A DNA stretch of 38,491 nt, taken from assembly GCA_964565895.1 (NCBI GenBank), contig CAZMGT010000037.1:1-38491 (forward strand), given 5' to 3'. The notes under the pieces were generated by a model that ran no database searches, was not told where the DNA came from, and saw only the letters and a program-made list of their open reading frames with translations. Every line of letters begins with the position of its first letter. Position 1 is the first letter of the stretch. Source of the DNA: CAZMGT01 sp964565895. Lineage in GTDB: Bacteria > Armatimonadota > Zipacnadia > UBA1398 > CAZMGT01. The position numbers and the translations under genes were made by a program. This document shows, one piece after another, positions 34,381-38,491 of the stretch.

Positions 34381-35244
34381 CTAAAAGGCAAACAAAATCT
34401 TTACCTGCGCCTGTTCCCGCAGCTTGCGCAGCCACTCCGCGCGCCGCCGGTCGCGCTCCTCGTGCAGAAGCTGAAGCTTTATCTCCGCGTAGTGATCCTC
34501 CAACCGGGGCTCCGTCTCCGCGGGGTAAACGGCGTCCAGCCGCACCGCATAAAACTTCCCCTCGTGCTCGATCGGCTCCTGGCAGACGCGCTCAAACGGC
34601 CGCTCCGGCGAGGGAGGCTTCCAGGAGAACACCGCGCGCACCACGGGGCCGGCGTTCTCGCGGAGAACGACGATTACCCGCTTCGCCCCAGGCACCTCGC
34701 GCCCCGCGCGCAGGGCGGCGATCGCCTGCTGCGCCTGGGCCTTGCTGTCGCACGCCACGTAGACGATCTCCCGCCGCTCCGGCCGCTTGAGCAGCTCGCG
34801 CTGCTTCTCAAACCGCGCCCGCACGGCCTCGTCGGAAATCTTTATCTCGCGCTCGATCAACGCGTCGGCAATGAGCTTGTCGCGAATGCGCCGCAGAGCG
34901 ACGCCCACGGTCAGCCCGCGCTGAGCGAGATATTCCTCCAGGGTAATCGCCGGCGTTCCGTCGCGGTTGCGGGGAAGGCTTTGCTCGATGTCCTGGAGCA
35001 CCGCGGTCACCCGCTGGGGGTCGATTTTAATGCCCGCCTCTTTCGCCCGATGCGCGAGAAGGAGGGAGAGGATGATTTCCTCGACAACGTCGCGGCCGAA
35101 GTCGTCGAGCACGCGCCGCAGGACCTCGCTGCGGCGGACCTCGATCCCCTTCCCGCGGGCGACCACAGGGTCCCCCTGCCCGGCGCAGCAAGCCGCACCG
35201 CACAGAATAACCGCCACGCAGAGCGTCGCCACACGCCTGGCCAC
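34381..35244 (-). CDS. Secreted SurA/PrsA-like foldase (parvulin-type)
   Basis: This is a 287-residue exported protein. The N-terminus is a signal with an unusual cysteine-rich end (L-C-G-A-A-C-C-A); the lipobox is poor. Residues about 35-150 are the helical SurA N-like chaperone domain (E-V-L-R-R-V-L-D-D-F, E-E-I-I-L-S-L-L-L-A-H-R-A). Residues about 165-260 resemble a divergent parvulin prolyl isomerase: R-R-E-I-V-Y-V, A-Q-Q-A-I-A-A-L-R-A-G and the end Y-A-V-R-L-D-A-V-Y-P-A. Some catalytic parvulin residues are hard to see, so it may be a chaperone only. The GTG at 35244 has no strong ribosome site; an earlier in-frame ATG at 35340 is possible. It lies downstream of the pseudopilin on the same strand. 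Confidence 0.72.
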   Translation of the reverse strand: MARRVATLCVAVILCGAACCAGQGDPVVARGKGIEVRRSEVLRRVLDDFGRDVVEEIILSLLLAHRAKEAGIKIDPQRVTAVLQDIEQSLPRNRDGTPAITLEEYLAQRGLTVGVALRRIRDKLIADALIEREIKISDEAVRARFEKQRELLKRPERREIVYVACDSKAQAQQAIAALRAGREVPGAKRVIVVLRENAGPVVRAVFSWKPPSPERPFERVCQEPIEHEGKFYAVRLDAVYPAETEPRLEDHYAEIKLQLLHEERDRRRAEWLRKLREQAQVKILFAF

Positions 35245-35315
35245 GGTCGCACCACCATCCCGGGCGATGCATTCGCGCGCAGGAGGGCCGAGCCCTTCCC
35301 CCGCGTCCGGGGGCG

Positions 35316-35351
35316 TACAAAGCAAAGCGGGCCGCGCCATCGCGGCCCGCT
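35316..35351 (-). terminator. Intrinsic terminator after the pseudopilin gene
   Basis: On the minus strand AGCGGGCCGCG pairs with CGCGGCCCGCT across the 4-nt loop ATGG, an 11-bp perfect stem, followed by TTGCTTTGT. The stem starts 27 nt after the pseudopilin stop. The T-tract is interrupted, so termination may be partial and leave some transcription into the foldase gene. Confidence 0.75.
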
Positions 35352-35377
35352 TGCCTTCTCCGTCCGCTGGTCAGGCG

Positions 35378-35728
35378 TTACGAGGAGGCTGCGCTCACGT
35401 ACTTCTTGGTGTTCGTGTCATAGACATACGTGCCGCCATAGGGATGTGTCGGCCACTCCGTAATGTACGGCCCATGCCACTCCTGCGCGCCCGACGGAGC
35501 GGTCTCCGAGGTGAGCTGGGCGGGAGTAAACGCGGCATCCTGCATGCCTGAGTCGTTCCTGGCCAGGGTCAGCGCGTCGTTGATCGCCTTGAGGTGCGCC
35601 TTCAGGGTGGCCTGCTTGGACCGCTCACCTGCGCTGCGCACGGCAAGACCCACGATCGTCGCCAACACGGCGATCACCAGGATCACGATCATCATCTCGA
35701 TCAACGTGAAGCCCTTGCGCTTTCTCAT
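35378..35728 (-). CDS. GspG-like major pseudopilin (type II secretion / type IV pilus family)
   Basis: This is a 116-residue prepilin. The leader R-K-R-K-G is cleaved after G6, giving F-T-L-I-E with the conserved Glu at mature position 5 (E11), followed by a hydrophobic helix to about residue 30. The globular part (about 43-112) shows A-I-N-D-A-L-T-L-A-R-N-D-S-G, W-H-G-P-Y-I and G-G-T-Y-V-Y-D, the layout of GspG. The same pattern occurs three times in the 37152-38237 gene. AAGGAGGG is 9 nt before the ATG. No other secretion-machine genes are in the window, so the partner system must lie elsewhere. Confidence 0.92.
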   Translation of the reverse strand: MRKRKGFTLIEMMIVILVIAVLATIVGLAVRSAGERSKQATLKAHLKAINDALTLARNDSGMQDAAFTPAQLTSETAPSGAQEWHGPYITEWPTHPYGGTYVYDTNTKKYVSAASS

Positions 35729-36164
35729 TTAGCTCTTCCCTCCTTCTCAAATTTTGGGCCTCGCCCAGGACTTGCGCCTGAGTTCTTTCGATTACGCTTA
35801 TTCCACACCGCTTTCGCGCCTTCACATGGAAACGAAAAATGCGCCTGTTGCAGAAAAAATTTTTTCGCCCCCGCCGCCCAGGGGTGTTTTTGTTACATTT
35901 CGTTGCCATTTGGGCGCGTTCGGTTTCCCGCGGCAAAGGGCTGGGGCTTGGCGTTTTCCCGCCCCCCGGCCGCTTCCCCGCCGGAAAACACGGCTGGCGG
36001 CCGGATATTCCTGCGCAAAAAGCCCTTCTGCTCCGCACGGCGTGACGCTTTGCGGCGCTTGTCCCGCTTGTTGGCCTGGTTGGCCATTGTTACAATTGCC
36101 GCGGAGGGCGGCAGGCCGGGCTCGTCTTCCCCTGGCCTTCGCCCGGCAAAAGGGGGCGCACGAG
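35729..36164. promoter_or_regulatory. Divergent intergenic region with one good plus-strand promoter
   Basis: This 436-nt gap lies between the pseudopilin (minus) and a secreted helical protein (plus). TTGTTG (36068-36073), 17 nt, TACAAT (36091-36096) is a good sigma70-type promoter for the plus gene, about 60 nt before its start. An A/T tract centred near 35864 (AAAAAATTTTTT) stands out from the GC-rich background. I found no convincing promoter for the pseudopilin and no additional gene. Confidence 0.6.
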
Positions 36165-37022
36165 ATGCCCAGGCCGACGCCGTTTGTGTTGCTCGCGTGG
36201 GCGCTGTGCTCGCTGGTTTCCGCGCGCGCCTGGGCCCATTACATTCAAATTGACTTTAAAGAGCTTGCCCTGCGCGAAAGCGCCGCGGGAAACCGCATTA
36301 TCCGCGCCCTGCGCGAGGGCTCCGAGGTTACCCAAGAGCAGCGCGCGCAGGCGGTTAACGAGGCCCTCCAGCGCCTGAATACTCTGTGGGAGGAGATCGA
36401 GGCCGTCGAGCACCACTCGCGCTTTTTCAGCGAGATCCGCAACGTTAACGTCGTGGGCGGGCTGATTACCAACGAGCTGGAGAAGGCCCTGCTCCTCATC
36501 CTTCTCGCGGACAAAACGAAGGAGAAGCAATGGCGCGAGCATTTTCTCGACGAGGCGGACCGCGCCTACGAGCGGGCTGTGGCCCTGGGCGCGGAGTTTA
36601 AGACCCTCCTCGAGCAAAACGAGCCGCGCCTTCAGCCCTGGTGGCCGAAATACCCCGTGCGCGACACCGCGCGCACGCGCCACTCGCTCGAGGCCACGGT
36701 AGACTACGTGCGCGACAAGCTCACGGAGATCCTCGACCGCTACGCAAACGGAGGTCTTTCGCGCGAGGAGGCCTGGGGCAGGGTGCAGTCTATGCATAAG
36801 CTGGAGCAGGTCAACCGCGACGGGCCCAAGCTTTGGGCCATTCAAAAGCCCCAGCCCACTCGCCTCGTCAAAGCTCTCGCCTCCGCGGAGGTTAACCAGG
36901 CTATCCTTCGGGCAATGCGCATTTGCTTTACGGGAAACTTTCGCGAAAAAAGTGCCGTGTTCGACCACATAGAGCGCGCCAAGCAGTGGCTTGAGCTTTT
37001 GCCCGAGGACAAGCGCGCCTAA
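36165..37022 (+). CDS. Secreted helical protein of unknown function
   Basis: I do not recognise this 285-residue protein. A signal peptide (about 1-23, ending A-R-A-W-A) is followed by a predominantly helical, charged sequence: N-E-A-L-Q-R-L-N-T-L-W-E-E-I-E, E-L-E-K-A-L-L-L-I-L-L-A-D-K-T-K and a long K-A-L-A-S-A-E-V-N-Q-A-I-L stretch. No catalytic motif or repeat is seen. ATG at 36165 has AGGGGGCG about 8 nt upstream; the open frame extends further but without a ribosome site. It lies between the pseudopilin and the triple-pseudopilin gene, shares the strand of the latter and may be co-transcribed with it (129-nt gap). Confidence 0.75.
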   Translation: MPRPTPFVLLAWALCSLVSARAWAHYIQIDFKELALRESAAGNRIIRALREGSEVTQEQRAQAVNEALQRLNTLWEEIEAVEHHSRFFSEIRNVNVVGGLITNELEKALLLILLADKTKEKQWREHFLDEADRAYERAVALGAEFKTLLEQNEPRLQPWWPKYPVRDTARTRHSLEATVDYVRDKLTEILDRYANGGLSREEAWGRVQSMHKLEQVNRDGPKLWAIQKPQPTRLVKALASAEVNQAILRAMRICFTGNFREKSAVFDHIERAKQWLELLPEDKRA

Positions 37023-37151
37023 GCCGGCCGTCGCTCGTCGCTCGGCGAAACGACAAGGACCACGCGCCGCCAACGCCGAACACAGATAACGCCGGCGCGA
37101 GAGATGTCAGGTGCTGGTGCTGTGCAGCTTATGCAAAAGGGCGTGATTGCT

Positions 37152-38237
37152 GTGCGCGGCAGCCTGCTCCGGTTTGCTAGGATGTGCTTAAGGGTGGCCT
37201 TCGTTGCCATGCTCGCCGTAGCTCTCGGGGGGCCGAGCTGCCGCAGGGGCGAGGAGGCCCAGCCTACGCCCGCGCCCTCGCCCACCCCTGCGCCCAGCCC
37301 CACGGCAACGCCAACACCAACCCCGGCGCTAAGCGACGAGGAGCTTGCTGCGGCGCAGGCAATGATTATCGCCCACCTGGAGACGCTTACCGAGGCCCTC
37401 GCCCGCGCTCAGGCCGACGTCGGCGACCCCACGGCGACGTTTACGGTAAAGCAGCTCGCAAGCAAAACGGGCCCCAGCGACTATCCGGGCTGGCGCGGGC
37501 CGTATATCAAAACCACGGTCAAGCCCCCGTTTGAGGGTTATTACCGCTACGATGCGGAAAGCATGGAATGGGTGTTTACCCCAAGCCCGGAGTGGCAGGC
37601 GCCGGCGGGCTATGACACGGGCAGGCTGCGCATTGCCGACCTTGAAGGCGAGCGCGGGTTTCAGCTTCTGCGCTCCATGGCGGCGCAGGGGCTGGCCCAT
37701 CTCGAGGAGATCCCGGCAACCTGGCGCGATGTCGAGGGCTCGCCGCGGGTGCGCGCGCTTGCCGCGGCGCGCGCGGCAAACAGCGCGCTGGAGAAGGCGC
37801 GCAGAGACACCGGCGAGCGCGAGCTGGTGTTTTCGCTCGAAGAGCTCGCTTCCGAACAGCCGCCCGAGGGAGTTACCGGCTGGCGCGGGCCGTACCTTGA
37901 CCAAGTGCCCCAGATGCCCAGCGGGTATGAGCTGGTCTACGACCCGCTTGAGGCGAAGTATCGCATAGAAGGCCCCACGCCTACCCCAGCGCTCGCCGAC
38001 GAGCAGGCGCAAATCAAAGCCCAGCTAGAGGCGATAAACAACGCCCTGGCCCAAGCGCGCGAGGACATCGGCGACGACGCGGCGCCGTTTACCCTGGAGG
38101 AGCTGGCCAGCGAGCAGCCCCCAAGCGAGGAGATCGCCGACAAGTGGCACGGGCCTTACTTGGAACAGGTGCCCGTCCCTCCGCGGGGAACGTTCGTCTA
38201 CGACGAGGACACCCTGCGCTATGTATATCGGCGTTAG
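37152..38237 (+). CDS. Secreted protein with three pseudopilin-like globular domains
   Basis: This 361-residue protein has an N-terminal signal or anchor (hydrophobic V-A-F-V-A-M-L-A-V-A, then S-C near residue 30). A Pro/Thr-rich linker follows (about 38-60). Three tandem domains, at about residues 70-143, 198-273 and 284-360, each repeat the neighbouring GspG-like pattern: A-R/Q-x-D-x-G, then W-R/H-G-P-Y-I/L and Y-x-Y-D. Domains 2 and 3 share E-E-L-A-S-E-Q-P-P. Linker P-T-P-T-P-A-L occurs before domains 1 and 3. There is no prepilin cleavage site or long pilin helix. GTG 37152 has AAAAGG 11 nt upstream; ATG 37104 or 37131 in the same frame are alternatives. The pseudopilin at 35378-35728 carries one copy of the domain. 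Confidence 0.82.
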   Translation: MRGSLLRFARMCLRVAFVAMLAVALGGPSCRRGEEAQPTPAPSPTPAPSPTATPTPTPALSDEELAAAQAMIIAHLETLTEALARAQADVGDPTATFTVKQLASKTGPSDYPGWRGPYIKTTVKPPFEGYYRYDAESMEWVFTPSPEWQAPAGYDTGRLRIADLEGERGFQLLRSMAAQGLAHLEEIPATWRDVEGSPRVRALAAARAANSALEKARRDTGERELVFSLEELASEQPPEGVTGWRGPYLDQVPQMPSGYELVYDPLEAKYRIEGPTPTPALADEQAQIKAQLEAINNALAQAREDIGDDAAPFTLEELASEQPPSEEIADKWHGPYLEQVPVPPRGTFVYDEDTLRYVYRR

Positions 38238-38262
38238 GCCGGGGCGAAGCGCGCCGCGGGGG

Positions 38263-38491
38263 TTATAGCGCTGGGTGCTCCTTTTGCTCGCGCTCCATTT
38301 CCGCACGCAGGCGCTCGTAGGTTTCCAGGGTTCCGATGTCCATCGCCCCCTGGGGGAACTTGCGCGCGTAAACGGGCCGCTGGCGGTGCAGCCACTCGAT
38401 GAAATAGCCCGGGGCGTCGGGGTTGTTTCCCTCGTCGAGGTAGCGCCTGACGAGGGGCAGGTCCTCGCGCCGGTAGATGTACAGCGGCGGC
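38263..38491 (-). CDS. C-terminal end of an NDP-sugar pyrophosphorylase (partial)
   Basis: Only the last 75 codons are in the window; the gene continues past the right edge. The visible sequence includes R-R-Y-L-D-E-G-N-N-P-D-A-P-G-Y-F-I-E-W-L and, after about 20 residues, M-D-I-G-T-L-E-T-Y-E-R. This G-Y-F-I-E-W and D-I-G-T-x-x-x-Y pairing is characteristic of sugar nucleotidyltransferases such as glucose-1-phosphate thymidylyltransferase or mannose-1-phosphate guanylyltransferase. The nucleotide-binding start lies outside, so the sugar and nucleotide cannot be told. It converges with the triple-pseudopilin gene, 25 nt apart. Confidence 0.85.
   Translation of the reverse strand, partial: PPLYIYRREDLPLVRRYLDEGNNPDAPGYFIEWLHRQRPVYARKFPQGAMDIGTLETYERLRAEMEREQKEHPAL

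Noticed and set aside
33604..35463. 619-codon plus-strand open frame across the Gfo and foldase genes
   Set aside because: It spans two well-supported minus-strand genes and their gap, with no recognisable domain and no ribosome site.
35858..35870. AAAAAATTTTTT tract as a terminator or origin element
   Set aside because: No GC stem accompanies it and no replication-related sites or genes are nearby.

Overview
The window is a GC-rich (roughly two-thirds G+C by eye), gene-dense bacterial chromosome segment. It has about 27 protein genes, one clear T-box leader, no tRNA or rRNA, no CRISPR array and no insertion sequence. Tat-exported sulfatases, TatC, Lgt/LspA, a type II/IV-style pseudopilin, a secretin-like fragment and many secreted proteins suggest a double-membraned, polysaccharide-degrading, probably uncultured bacterium. 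Lineages with this gene mix include Planctomycetota, Armatimonadota, Sumerlaeota and Hydrogenedentota. I cannot choose between them from the sequence alone.

Layout. 1-7 kb holds a class-I-amidotransferase-like hydrolase, a half-size permease, a Tat-exported sulfatase (minus strand) and, divergent from it, a 1082-residue secreted protein joining a SAM-methyltransferase-like domain to two PQQ-type propellers. 7-9.2 kb holds a sigma70-like promoter, a T-box leader with probable Ile specifier ATC, an intrinsic terminator and cimA (citramalate synthase). 9.1-9.9 kb holds two small minus-strand genes separated by a terminator. 9.97-18.7 kb is one tightly packed plus-strand operon: ileS-lspA-lgt-rluA/D-type synthase-tgt-HD hydrolase-polytopic membrane protein. 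18.7-23.2 kb is a minus-strand operon (sugar-type ABC ATPase, tatC, MrfA/YprA-like helicase) behind a consensus promoter and a palindromic operator-like site. 23.4-27.7 kb holds a secreted DUF4091 glycosidase-like protein and an FAD oxidoreductase. 27.7-34.2 kb is a minus-strand carbohydrate-catabolism cluster: Gfo/Idh/MocA dehydrogenase, sugar-phosphate isomerase-like protein, 4Fe-4S aldo/keto reductase, a second Tat sulfatase and an SMP-30 family protein. 34.4-38.5 kb holds a parvulin-like foldase, a GspG-like pseudopilin, an unknown secreted helical protein, a secreted protein with three pseudopilin-like domains, and the C-terminal end of an NDP-sugar pyrophosphorylase.

How the genes may work together. 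TatC would export the two Tat sulfatases; Lgt and LspA would lipidate putative lipoproteins such as the DUF4091 protein. The sulfatases, DUF4091 protein, dehydrogenases and isomerase fit breakdown of sulfated or modified glycans. The Ile T-box ties citramalate-route isoleucine synthesis to charged tRNA-Ile.

The most novel item is the 37152-38237 gene. It contains three copies of the globular domain of the neighbouring pseudopilin, without the prepilin N-terminal helix, joined partly by Pro/Thr linkers.
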